DNA from: Pseudoxanthomonas wuyuanensis
GTDB lineage: Bacteria; Pseudomonadota; Gammaproteobacteria; Xanthomonadales; Xanthomonadaceae
Direction: 5' to 3'
DNA length: 64,000 nucleotides
NCBI RefSeq assembly: GCF_900215535.1
Contig: NZ_OCND01000003.1
Location: forward strand, 131,737 to 195,736
The position numbers were made by a program, and so were the translations under genes. Below, piece after piece: positions 55,072 through 64,000 of this stretch. Every line of letters starts with the position of its first letter. Positions within the stretch are counted from its first letter, which is position 1. The notes under the pieces are model-generated. The model was not told the DNA's origin, made no database searches, and saw only the letters and a list, made by a program, of their open reading frames with translations.

Positions 55072-55746
55072 ATGTCATTCACGTCACCCCATCTTTTCCG
55101 CCTGCTCGCAGGCTTGCTGCTGCTCGCGGCCTCGGCGCTGACGCTGGCGACCGAACCCACAACGCTTTCGCCACAGGTCGCCGCCGTGCGCGATCGCTGG
55201 GCCGAGGTCAACTACAACACTCCCAAGCCGCAGCGGGAAGCGGCATTCGAGGCATTGGTCAAACAGGCCGCCGCCGCGCGTGCCATGCGGCCGAAGGATG
55301 CCTCGGCACTGATCTGGGAAGGCATCGTGCTGTCCAGCACCGCCGGTGAGCGCGGTGGTCTGGGGGCGTTGGGGCTGGTCAAACAGGCGCGCAAGAACTT
55401 CGAGCAGGCACTGGCCATCGATCCCGATGCGTTGGATGGCTCCGCCTATACCAGTCTTGGCGCGCTGTACTACCAGGTACCCGGCTGGCCGGTGGGCTTC
55501 GGCAATGACGACAAGGCGCGCGAGCTGCTGCGCAAGGGCCTGCAGGCGAATCCCGAAGGCATCGACGCCAACTATTTCTACGGCGACTTCCTGCGCGACC
55601 AGGGCGACTGGACAGGCGCCGCCGCCGCGCTGGAAAAGGCCCTGGCCGCGCCGCCGCGTCCTGGCCGGGAACTAGCCGATCAGGGCCGCCGCAGCGAAGC
55701 CAGCGTGCTGCTGGCCAAGGTGCGTACGCATCTTGCCAGCGACTGA
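55072..55746 (+). CDS. Periplasmic TPR-like protein
   Basis: 224 residues with a signal peptide (LLAGLLLLAASALTLA). The mature part has TPR-like helices (EAALEALVKQAAAARAMRPK-like, ARKNFEQALAIDPDALDGSA, ARELLRKGLQANPEGIDANY, AAAALEKALAAPPRP). ATG 55072 has a GGAG 8 bases upstream; the ATG at 55039 overlaps the SDR stop and would add 11 residues. Likely a scaffold or solute-binding partner of the same pathway; function unknown. Confidence 0.75.
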   Translation: MSFTSPHLFRLLAGLLLLAASALTLATEPTTLSPQVAAVRDRWAEVNYNTPKPQREAAFEALVKQAAAARAMRPKDASALIWEGIVLSSTAGERGGLGALGLVKQARKNFEQALAIDPDALDGSAYTSLGALYYQVPGWPVGFGNDDKARELLRKGLQANPEGIDANYFYGDFLRDQGDWTGAAAALEKALAAPPRPGRELADQGRRSEASVLLAKVRTHLASD

Positions 55747-55767
55747 ACCGCATCCCACACTGCCGGC

Positions 55768-56460
55768 ATGCGTATCCTGCTGGTTGAAGACGATATTTCC
55801 CTGGGCGAAGGCATCCGCACGGCGTTGCGCCGCGCGGCTTACACGGTCGATTGGCTGCGCGACGGTGCCAGCGCATTGGCCGCCATCAAGGATGGCGGCA
55901 TCGACCTGGCGGTGCTGGATCTGGGCCTGCCGCACATGGACGGTCTGGAGGTGATCCGGCAGACGCGGCGCTCCGGCGCCGAACTGCCCATCCTGGTGCT
56001 GAGCGCGCGCGAGCGCGCCAGCGATCGCGCGCTGGGACTGGATGCCGGCGCCGACGATTATCTTGGCAAGCCGTTCGATACCCAGGAACTGCTGGCGCGT
56101 GTGCGCGCATTGCTTCGGCGCAGCGGCGGGCGCGCAGTTCCTGTACTGGAGCTGGGCGAACTGGCGCTGGATCCTGCCAGTCTGTCGGTCACCTGGCGCG
56201 GCAAGCAGCTGGATCTGCCGCGCCGCGAGTTCGCCCTGTTGCGACTGTTGATGGAGCAGCGCGGCCGCCCCATCAGCCGCGATTCTGCGCAGCAGCGCCT
56301 GTACGGTTGGGATGAGGACGTCGCCAGCAACGCGATAGATGTGCACATCCATGCCCTGCGCAAGAAGCTGGACCCGGCGTTGATCCGTACCCTGCGCGGG
56401 ATCGGCTACGCACTGGACGAGCGCATTGCGCGGCCAGCGGGCGGCGGAGATGTCGCATGA
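55768..56460 (+). CDS. OmpR-family response regulator (QseB-like)
   Basis: 230 residues. Receiver domain with Asp8/Asp9, phosphorylation site Asp51 (AVLDLGLPHMDG), Ser and Lys (LSARER, GKPFDTQELLARV), then a winged-helix effector (ALDPASLSVTWRGKQLDLPR, FALLRLLMEQRGRPISRDSA, DVHIHALRKKLDPALIRTLR). Overlaps the kinase ATG by 4 bases. Its likely target is the repeat array upstream of the 51422 operon. Confidence 0.93.
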   Translation: MRILLVEDDISLGEGIRTALRRAAYTVDWLRDGASALAAIKDGGIDLAVLDLGLPHMDGLEVIRQTRRSGAELPILVLSARERASDRALGLDAGADDYLGKPFDTQELLARVRALLRRSGGRAVPVLELGELALDPASLSVTWRGKQLDLPRREFALLRLLMEQRGRPISRDSAQQRLYGWDEDVASNAIDVHIHALRKKLDPALIRTLRGIGYALDERIARPAGGGDVA

Positions 56461-57842
56461 ATTCGATTCGTCGTGTGCTGTTGGTTTCGCTGATCGGCGT
56501 GACTTCGCTGGTGCTGCTTGTGGCCGGGAGCTTCAGCTATCGCGCCGGCCTGCAGGAGGCAGGCGAGTTGTTCGACGCCAAGCTGGCCCATTCCTCGCGC
56601 GTGCTGATGAGCCTGGTGGACGAACCGCTGGCCGAACTGGCCGATCACCCCGGCGATCCGATCATGGTCAGCGTGTGGCATGGCAAGGCCGAAGGCGTGG
56701 GCCAGGCGCTGGCGTTTCCCAGCGGACATGCCTACGAAACCAAGCTGGCGTTCCAGGTCCGCGATACGCAGGGCCGGTTGCTGCTGCGCTCGGACAGCGG
56801 CCCCGCGCAATCGCTCGGGCCGCTGGAACCAGGCTACGCCGACGTGCGGATCGACGGTGAGCAATGGCGCACATTCACCCTGAGCTCGCCGGCAGGCTAT
56901 TGGTATCAGTCCGGGGAACTCTCAGGCATTCGCGAGGAACTGGCCGAAGACATCGCCTTCGGTACGTTGCTGCCGTTGCTGCTGGCGCTGCCACTGCTGG
57001 CCCTGTTCGTCTGGCTTGCGGTCGAATGGGGAAGCCGCAGTCTGCGTCGTGTCTCCGACGCTGTGGAATCGCGCTCGCCGGATCGCTTGGAACCGATCCA
57101 GCTGGAGCGGGTGCCGCGGGAAATCCAGGGCATCGTCAAGGCGGTGAACGGCCTGCTGAAACGCCTGGACAAGGCACTGTCGCGCGAGCGCCGGTTCACT
57201 GCCGATGCCGCGCACGAACTGCGCACGCCACTGGCCGCGATCAAGGTGCATTCCTACAATCTGCGGCAGGCGCCGTGCGAAAGCGAACGCGGGCAGTCGC
57301 AACAGCAGCTGGATGCCAGCATCCACCGGATGGAACGTCTGGTAGGGCAGTTGCTGGCGCTCAGCCGGGTGGAAGGCGGTGCAGTGACCACCATGCGCCA
57401 GGCGGTCGATCTGGCGGCCATCGCGCAGCGGCAGTACAGCGACCACGCAACTCTGGCGGCTGCGCAGGGCAAGCGGCTGACGCTGGAAGCCGAATCGGTC
57501 AGTGTGCTGGGCGATGAACTGGCGCTGGAAGCGCTGGTGCGCAACCTGCTGGACAATGCCGTCCACTATGCACCGCCCAACGGCAGCGTGATGGTGCGGC
57601 TGGCATGTGAAAGCGACAGCGCGGTGTTGCTGGTCGAGGATTCGGGCCCGGGCATTCCGGTCGAAGCGCGCGAGCGGGTGTTCGAGCGTTTCCACCGCGA
57701 ACTGGGTACCGGTGTGGAAGGCGGTGGTCTGGGGCTTTCCATCGTTGCCCAGACACTGCAATTGCACGGCGGCAGCATCGAACTGGACGAATCGCCCGAA
57801 CTCGGTGGATTGCGCGTGCGGACGATCCTGCCGGCCATATGA
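56457..57842 (+). CDS. Sensor histidine kinase (QseC-like)
   Basis: 461 residues. Two transmembrane helices flank a periplasmic sensor of about 140 residues (VLLVSLIGVTSLVLLVAGSF; GTLLPLLLALPLLALFVWLA). HAMP region, then H-box FTADAAHELRTPLAAIKVH with His253, N-box NLLDNAVHYAPP, G1 EDSGPGIP, F-box FERFHR and G2 GGGLGLSIV. Signal unknown; the best guess is the product or substrate of the adjacent pathway. Immediately downstream of, and overlapping, the response regulator. Confidence 0.94.
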   Translation: MNSIRRVLLVSLIGVTSLVLLVAGSFSYRAGLQEAGELFDAKLAHSSRVLMSLVDEPLAELADHPGDPIMVSVWHGKAEGVGQALAFPSGHAYETKLAFQVRDTQGRLLLRSDSGPAQSLGPLEPGYADVRIDGEQWRTFTLSSPAGYWYQSGELSGIREELAEDIAFGTLLPLLLALPLLALFVWLAVEWGSRSLRRVSDAVESRSPDRLEPIQLERVPREIQGIVKAVNGLLKRLDKALSRERRFTADAAHELRTPLAAIKVHSYNLRQAPCESERGQSQQQLDASIHRMERLVGQLLALSRVEGGAVTTMRQAVDLAAIAQRQYSDHATLAAAQGKRLTLEAESVSVLGDELALEALVRNLLDNAVHYAPPNGSVMVRLACESDSAVLLVEDSGPGIPVEARERVFERFHRELGTGVEGGGLGLSIVAQTLQLHGGSIELDESPELGGLRVRTILPAI

Positions 57843-58075
57843 TTGGAGCGCCGTTGTTCCCGCCGACGCATCCGGCGTGGTTCAAGGGGCGAAGCTGCGT
57901 GCCAGGCTGGGGAGGATGACGGATTCGGCCATCGGATCGTAGCCGGTGTTGTTTCGGTGGACTGGCAGTTTCCCGACCAATCATCCCGTGCCTTGCCTTG
58001 TCATTCCGGTTGCAGCGGCGTGGTTTCGATGATTGCAGGGATGGTCCGAAAGCTGGCAATGGCGGTTCGAGGCCC
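57843..58075. other. Gap between the kinase and convergent glpK
   Basis: 233 bases with no gene, clear terminator or repeat that I can identify. Confidence 0.4.
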
Positions 58076-59665
<1,590 letters not shown>

Positions 59666-59778
59666 CTACGACAATTGGCAAGACGGCTGCGGGAGGAGCA
59701 GCCCACCTCTGCCCTTGCGGGAGAGATCGACGCGCTTGCCGGCGGGAGAAGGGGAGAACGGGGCCGGGAAGCGGCAGA

Positions 59779-61311
59779 TCAGGTTTCTCGAACGACGTTT
59801 CTGGGTGAACGCGACAGGCGCTGTGTCACGTATTCCTGCAGCTGCTCGCGCCCGGCCGCATCGATGCGCAGACCCAGCTTGGTCCGCCGCCACAGGATGT
59901 CGTCCGCGCTGCGCGCCCATTCGGCATCGACCAGATAGTCCGCCTCGGCCGCGTACAGATCGGAGCCGAAGCGCTTGCCGAGTCCGTCCATCGACCAGGC
60001 GCCATCGACGATCCGCAGCGCGCGGCTGCCGTAGTTGCGGCAGAGCCGCAGCGCCAGCGGGTCCGCCAGCCACGGCCGGCGCAGGCTGAAATCCTCGTAA
60101 AAGGCGCCGAAGTCGCCATCCGGAAAATCGCCGCCGGGCAACGGCGCCGTGCCGGTCCAGGCCGGGCGCGCCGTGCCGAGGTGCGGCGCCAGGATATCGA
60201 CGGCTTCCTCGGCCAGCCGGCGTGCGGTGGTGAGCTTGCCGCCAAGCACATTGAGCAACGGTGCTCCGCCATGATCGAAGGCGAGCAGGTAGTCGCGGGT
60301 GATCTCCGAAGCCCGTTCGCTGCCATCGTCGAACAGGGGACGTACGCCGCTGTAGCTCCAGACCACGTCCTGCGCCTGCACAGGCTGGCGGAAATAGTGC
60401 GATACGGCTTGGCACAGGTAGGCGATCTCGTCGCCGTCGATGCGGGCGGCCGCCGGGTCGCCGCGGTACTCGACGTCGGTGGTGCCGATCAGGGTGAAGT
60501 CGTGCTCGAACGGGATGGCGAACACGATGCGGCGGTCGGGCTGCTGGAAGATATAGGCGTGGTCGTGCTCGAACAGTCGCGGCACGACGACATGGCTGCC
60601 CTTGATCAGGCGTAGCCGGTAGGCATGCGGCAGCCCGTTCTGCTCCAGGAACCGCGTCGCCCACGGCCCGGTGGCATTGACCAGGATGCGAGCCTGCACC
60701 TGCCGCACAACGCCGTCCTCGCTGCGCAGTCCGGCAAGCCAGCGGCCGTCTTCGCGCGTGGCCGACACGCAGGCGGTATGAGTAAGCACGGTCGCGCCGC
60801 GCTCGGCGGCGTCCATCGCGTTGAGCACCGACAGCCGAGCGTCCTGCACCCAGGCGTCGGAGTAGACGAAGCCGCGGCTGAAAGCTTCACGCAGCGGCCG
60901 TCCGGCGACATGCTTGCGCAGATTGATCGAACGCGAGCCGGGCAGGCCGCGCGCGCGCCGGCCGCCCAGGCGGTCGTAGAGGAACAAGCCCAGACGGATC
61001 ATCCATGCCGGCCGCAGATGCGGCTGGTGCGGCAGCACGAAACGCAGTGGCCAGATGATGTGCGGGGCCATGCGCAGCAGCAGCTTGCGTTCGGCCAGCG
61101 ACTTGCCGACCAGGGCGAACTGGAACTGTTCCAGATAGCGCAATCCGCCGTGGATGAGCTTGGTACTGGCGCTGGAGGTGTGCGCGGCGATGTCGTCGCG
61201 TTCGCAAAGCAGCACCGATAGCCCGCGGCCGCTGGCATCGCGGGCGATGGCAGCGCCGTTGATGCCGCCGCCGACGATCAGCAGATCGTAGCTGGGGGGG
61301 TGGTCGGGCAT
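59779..61311 (-). CDS. glpD: Glycerol-3-phosphate dehydrogenase (aerobic, FAD)
   Basis: 510-residue membrane-associated flavoprotein passing electrons from glycerol 3-phosphate to the quinone pool. FAD-binding LLIVGGGINGAAIARDASGR, then SSASTKLIHGGLRYLE, LIGTTDVEYRGDP and the C-terminal lobe (VLGGKLTTARRLAEEAVDIL). Normal length. With glpK it makes the glycerol-catabolic pair; the repressor gene glpR is not in the window. The leader before 61311 has no strong ribosome binding site. Confidence 0.96.
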   Translation of the reverse strand: MPDHPPSYDLLIVGGGINGAAIARDASGRGLSVLLCERDDIAAHTSSASTKLIHGGLRYLEQFQFALVGKSLAERKLLLRMAPHIIWPLRFVLPHQPHLRPAWMIRLGLFLYDRLGGRRARGLPGSRSINLRKHVAGRPLREAFSRGFVYSDAWVQDARLSVLNAMDAAERGATVLTHTACVSATREDGRWLAGLRSEDGVVRQVQARILVNATGPWATRFLEQNGLPHAYRLRLIKGSHVVVPRLFEHDHAYIFQQPDRRIVFAIPFEHDFTLIGTTDVEYRGDPAAARIDGDEIAYLCQAVSHYFRQPVQAQDVVWSYSGVRPLFDDGSERASEITRDYLLAFDHGGAPLLNVLGGKLTTARRLAEEAVDILAPHLGTARPAWTGTAPLPGGDFPDGDFGAFYEDFSLRRPWLADPLALRLCRNYGSRALRIVDGAWSMDGLGKRFGSDLYAAEADYLVDAEWARSADDILWRRTKLGLRIDAAGREQLQEYVTQRLSRSPRNVVRET

Positions 61312-61359
61312 GGGGCGCTTGTATCGGGAAGTTCGCGCGAATCATTGCACGAATCACGT

Positions 61360-61530
61360 AGGGCGGAACCGCCGCATGCGATGCCGCCGATGGTTCGCGG
61401 AGATGGCGCGATCCGGTACGACCCGCACGGCGGGCTTCTAACAGCGAAGCTGGTCGTCCGCTTTGCGGGTCCCGCCTAACGGTTGCTGCGGATTTCCCTC
61501 CGCCCCGGTCGGCTGCCGGGGCGGTTCTTC
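61360..61530. repeat. Palindromic repeats between glpD and leuB
   Basis: Begins with a GTAG-headed GGCGGAACCGCC-type palindrome near 61361 and ends in a perfect 9-bp stem CCGCCCCGG (61500-61508) / CCGGGGCGG (61516-61524) followed by TTCTTC. Middle dyads include CCCGC...GCGGG copies. The last stem could be a terminator for plus-strand transcription, but no plus-strand gene precedes it. No gene is seen in the 260-base gap. Confidence 0.5.
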
Positions 61531-61571
61531 AGGCATCTTCTCGAGCACCCGCGAAGCGGGGGCGGCAACGG

Positions 61572-62660
61572 TCAGTCGCGCAGCTCGGCGACATAGCAAT
61601 GCGCCTGCATCTGCTCGATCACCGCCTGTGCTGCGGCGTCGGTGGACAGGTGTTGCCCGCTGGAGCTCAGATCGGCGGTGAAGGCGTGCGCGTTGAGCGC
61701 GCCATCGACGGCGCGTTCGATGCAGTCGGCCTCGTCGTACAGGCCCAGCGAGTGGCGCAGCAGCATCGCGCAGCTGAGGATGGTGGCGTAGGGATTGGCG
61801 ATGCCCTTGCCGGCGATGTCCGGTGCCGAGCCGTGGATCGGTTCGTAGACGCCAATCTTGCCGTCGCCCAGCGATGCCGACGGCAGCAGGCCCAGCGAGC
61901 CGGCCAGCATCGAGGCCTCGTCGGTCAGGATGTCGCCGAACATGTTCTCGGTCACGATGACATCGTATTCGCGCGGCTTGGACAGCAGATGCATCGCCAT
62001 CGCATCGACCAGCACGTGCTCCAGCCGCACGTCGGCGAACTCATCGCGGCCGATGCGGGCGGTGACATCGCGCCACAGCCGCGAGGTTTCCAGCACGTTG
62101 GCCTTGTCCACCGAAACCAGGTAACCGCGGCGCTGGCGCGCCAGCCTGAACGCGCTGCGCACCACGCGCTCGATTTCGTCGACGCTGTAGCTGCACAGGT
62201 CGCTGGCGCTGTCGGCGCTGCGGGTCTTGTCGCCGAAATAGATGCCACCGGTCAGCTCGCGCACGACCATGATGTCGACGCCGGTCAGCAGGTGCGGCTT
62301 GATCGGCGAAGCGTTCAGCGCCGCCGGATGCGGGCGCACCGGACGCAGGTTGGCGAACAGGCCAAGCCCCTTGCGCAGCGCCAGCAGGCCCTGCTCGGGC
62401 CGGATCCTGGCGTTCGGATCCGACCACTTGGGCCCGCCGACCGCGCCCAGCAGCACGGCATCGGCTTTCTGGCAGGCGGCCAGCGTGGCCGCCGGCAGCG
62501 GGTCGCCATGCTTGTCGATGGCGATGCCGCCGATATCGTGCTCGTGGAAAGCGAACTCGTGGCCATAGCGGCGCGCAACGGTGCGCAACACCGACAGCGC
62601 GGCGGCGGTGACTTCGGGGCCGATGCCGTCACCTGGCAGAACGACAATATTGGCTTGCAT
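61572..62660 (-). CDS. leuB: 3-isopropylmalate dehydrogenase
   Basis: 362-residue NAD-dependent decarboxylating dehydrogenase of leucine synthesis. Features: [110 protein letters not shown] and [24 protein letters not shown] (here [17 protein letters not shown]). Third gene of leuC-leuD-leuB, 71 bases after leuD. Confidence 0.97.
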   Translation of the reverse strand: MQANIVVLPGDGIGPEVTAAALSVLRTVARRYGHEFAFHEHDIGGIAIDKHGDPLPAATLAACQKADAVLLGAVGGPKWSDPNARIRPEQGLLALRKGLGLFANLRPVRPHPAALNASPIKPHLLTGVDIMVVRELTGGIYFGDKTRSADSASDLCSYSVDEIERVVRSAFRLARQRRGYLVSVDKANVLETSRLWRDVTARIGRDEFADVRLEHVLVDAMAMHLLSKPREYDVIVTENMFGDILTDEASMLAGSLGLLPSASLGDGKIGVYEPIHGSAPDIAGKGIANPYATILSCAMLLRHSLGLYDEADCIERAVDGALNAHAFTADLSSSGQHLSTDAAAQAVIEQMQAHCYVAELRD

Positions 62661-62731
62661 GGCGGGATTTCCTGGTTCAGAACGTGTGGGGTGTTGTCCG
62701 CTTGCCCGTGGATACGGGCGTGGGCGAATGG

Positions 62732-63307
62732 CTAGAGACGGTGTTCTTCGTAGCGGCCTATCTCGTCCGTACGGGCCAGCAGGTAGCCCAGTTCGTCGAC
62801 GCCTTCGATCAGGCAGGTCTGGGCGAAGGCGTCCAGCGGGAAGCTGAAGGTGGACCCATCGGGCGTGCGCAGTTCGCGCGCCGCGATATCGATCACCAAC
62901 TCGTCATCCGGGCGCTGCATCAGCGACTGCACGATGGCTTCGTCCAGCACGATCGGCAGCAGGCCGTTCTTCAGGCTGTTGCTGCGGAAGATGTCGGCGA
63001 TTTCGCTGCTGACGATGGCGCGCAGGCCCAGATCGGTCAGCGCCCACGGCGCGTGCTCGCGCGAGGAGCCGCAGCCGAAGTTGCGGCCGGCCAGCAGGAT
63101 GCTGCGGCCGGCGTTCTCCGGCCGGTTGAACGCGAACGCCGGATTGGGCGAGCCGTCGGCCTGCCAGCGCCAGTCGTTGAAGGCGTGCTTGCCCAGGCCG
63201 GCGCGCTCGGTAGTGGACAGGAAGCGGGCGGGGATGATCTGGTCGGTGTCGATGTTGGTCTCGCGCAGCACCACGCTGCGGGATTTCAATGTGTGGAAAC
63301 CGGTCAT
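62732..63307 (-). CDS. leuD: 3-isopropylmalate dehydratase small subunit
   Basis: 191-residue small subunit of isopropylmalate isomerase, slightly shorter than the usual 200-215. Swivel-domain motifs: [33 protein letters not shown] and [15 protein letters not shown]. The minus-strand leader directly before the ATG is the pyrimidine arm of a repeat and shows no ribosome binding site. Confidence 0.96.
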   Translation of the reverse strand: MTGFHTLKSRSVVLRETNIDTDQIIPARFLSTTERAGLGKHAFNDWRWQADGSPNPAFAFNRPENAGRSILLAGRNFGCGSSREHAPWALTDLGLRAIVSSEIADIFRSNSLKNGLLPIVLDEAIVQSLMQRPDDELVIDIAARELRTPDGSTFSFPLDAFAQTCLIEGVDELGYLLARTDEIGRYEEHRL

Positions 63308-63311
63308 GAGG

Positions 63312-63514
63312 AAAGGCCAGGAACGAGAGAGGAGGAACAGATGAAGAGGAACGAGTGAAGAGAAACGAGGAACGAGTGGAGAGGAGTGAGAAATGAGGGT
63401 GGGGAGTTGCTGCTTTTACTCATCACTCACTCCTCTTCACTCGTTTCTAGCTTCTGAGGAGTGAGGAGGAGGTGCCTTTACTCGTTTCTCACTCCTCTTC
63501 ACTCGTTCCTCGCT
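63312..63514. repeat. Purine/pyrimidine inverted repeat between leuC and leuD
   Basis: Plus strand: purine side 63312-63398 (GGAACGAGAGAGGAGGAAC, AGAGGAACGAGTGAAGAG, GGAGAGGAGTGAGAAATGAG), centre, then pyrimidine words (CTCATCACTCACTCCTCTTC, ACTCGTTTCTCACTCCTC, TTCACTCGTTCCTCGC) to 63514, with a short purine island about 63450-63473. Fills the leuC-leuD gap. Confidence 0.82.
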
Positions 63515-63516
63515 TT

Positions 63517-64000
63517 TCAAGCCGCGGCGAACAGTTCGCGCGGGTCGCTGACGCGGCCGTTCACCGCAGCCCAGGCCGCGGTCAGCGGCGAGGCCAGCAG
63601 CGTGCGCGAACCGGGACCCTGGCGGCCTTCGAAATTGCGGTTGCTGGTACTGACCGCCAGTTGCCCGGGCGCGACCAGATCGCCGTTCATCGCGATGCAC
63701 ATCGAGCAGCCGGGCTCGCGCCATTCGGCGCCGGCATCGCGGACGATGCGGTCGATGCCTTCGGCTTCGGCCTCGCGCTTGACCTGTTCCGAACCCGGCA
63801 CCACCAGCATGCGTACGCGCGGGTCGACCTTGCGGTCGCGCAGCACCGAGGCGACCGCGCGCATGTCGCTGAGCCGGCCGTTGGTGCAGGAACCGACGAA
63901 CACCACGTCCACCGCAGTGCCTTCCAGCGCATGTCCGGATTCGAATGCCATGTAGTCCAGCGACTTCTGCGCGGCGGCATCGTTGGCGGCGGGAATCGGG
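63517..64000 (-). CDS. leuC: 3-isopropylmalate dehydratase large subunit (3' part; start lies beyond the window)
   Basis: C-terminal 160 residues or so of the aconitase-family large subunit, open to the right edge of the window. The Fe-S cluster Cys residues are visible in [16 protein letters not shown] and [13 protein letters not shown], followed by [20 protein letters not shown] and the usual end. It heads the leuC-leuD-leuB operon on the minus strand. Confidence 0.96.
   Translation of the reverse strand, partial: PIPAANDAAAQKSLDYMAFESGHALEGTAVDVVFVGSCTNGRLSDMRAVASVLRDRKVDPRVRMLVVPGSEQVKREAEAEGIDRIVRDAGAEWREPGCSMCIAMNGDLVAPGQLAVSTSNRNFEGRQGPGSRTLLASPLTAAWAAVNGRVSDPRELFAAA

Noticed and set aside
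61500..61530. Terminator of leuB
   Set aside because: The stem is good but the T-rich side is on the plus strand, the wrong orientation for leuB on the minus strand.

Overview
The window is about 64 kb of GC-rich, densely coded chromosome. Gene content and protein sequences point to a gammaproteobacterium of the Xanthomonadaceae (Lysobacteraceae: the Xanthomonas, Stenotrophomonas, Pseudoxanthomonas, Lysobacter group). I base this on overall similarity, the xerC-hslV-hslU order, the mreBCD-mrdA-rodA-mltB-rlpA-dacC run, and the dispersed repeats: GTAG-headed REP palindromes and purine/pyrimidine hairpin repeats. The genus cannot be fixed from the sequence alone. I found no rRNA, tRNA, CRISPR array, transposase or prophage.

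Layout. (1) 1-3.2 kb: the 3' end of xerC, then hslV and hslU. (2) 3.2-16.2 kb: a mixed stretch with a metallo-beta-lactamase-fold lipoprotein, a DUF1579-like secreted protein with a divergent HxlR regulator, a secreted HExxH protein, an AraC regulator, a yeast-type cytosine deaminase, an M6-like secreted protease, ubiE, an M1 aminopeptidase with an alpha/beta hydrolase and a lipoprotein, and a divergent membrane protein/XRE regulator pair. (3) 16.2-17.5 kb: a PfkB sugar/nucleoside kinase whose 3' end is tandemly repeated. (4) 17.9-27.8 kb: the cell-shape and peptidoglycan cluster mreB, mreC, mreD, mrdA, rodA, mltB, rlpA and a D-Ala-D-Ala carboxypeptidase. (5) 28-36 kb: a DMT transporter, a CsgG-like protein, ybeD-lipB, glnE, and a MarR/tautomerase/LysE module with two identical operator-like sites. 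(6) 36-43.4 kb: envelope sugar and lipid A genes (ELM1-type glycosyltransferase, GT4 glycosyltransferase, O-antigen ligase-like protein, LpxL-like acyltransferase, WaaA) plus a YceI protein and a zf-CHCC protein. (7) 43.5-51.3 kb: a TolC-family protein, a PCM-like methyltransferase, a TetR regulator and a divergent RND efflux operon with an extra small periplasmic gene. (8) 51.4-57.8 kb: an overlapping operon of thermostable-hemolysin-family protein, AMP-dependent ligase, heme-oxygenase-like diiron protein, short-chain dehydrogenase and TPR protein, followed by a QseBC-like two-component system. (9) 58-61.3 kb: glpK and glpD. (10) 61.6-64 kb: leuB, leuD and the 3' part of leuC.

The best candidate for an undescribed system is region 8. 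Four genes overlap by 1-4 bases, look like a small-molecule pathway (activation, acyl transfer, diiron oxidation, ketoreduction), and sit downstream of an array of 11-bp direct repeats of the kind bound by OmpR-type regulators, one of which is encoded at the end of the cluster. The second theme is dispersed repeats. Purine/pyrimidine inverted repeats lie between co-directional genes of conserved operons, sometimes supply stop codons or C-terminal tails (XerC, penicillin-binding protein 2), and in three cases run up to a start codon that has no visible Shine-Dalgarno sequence.
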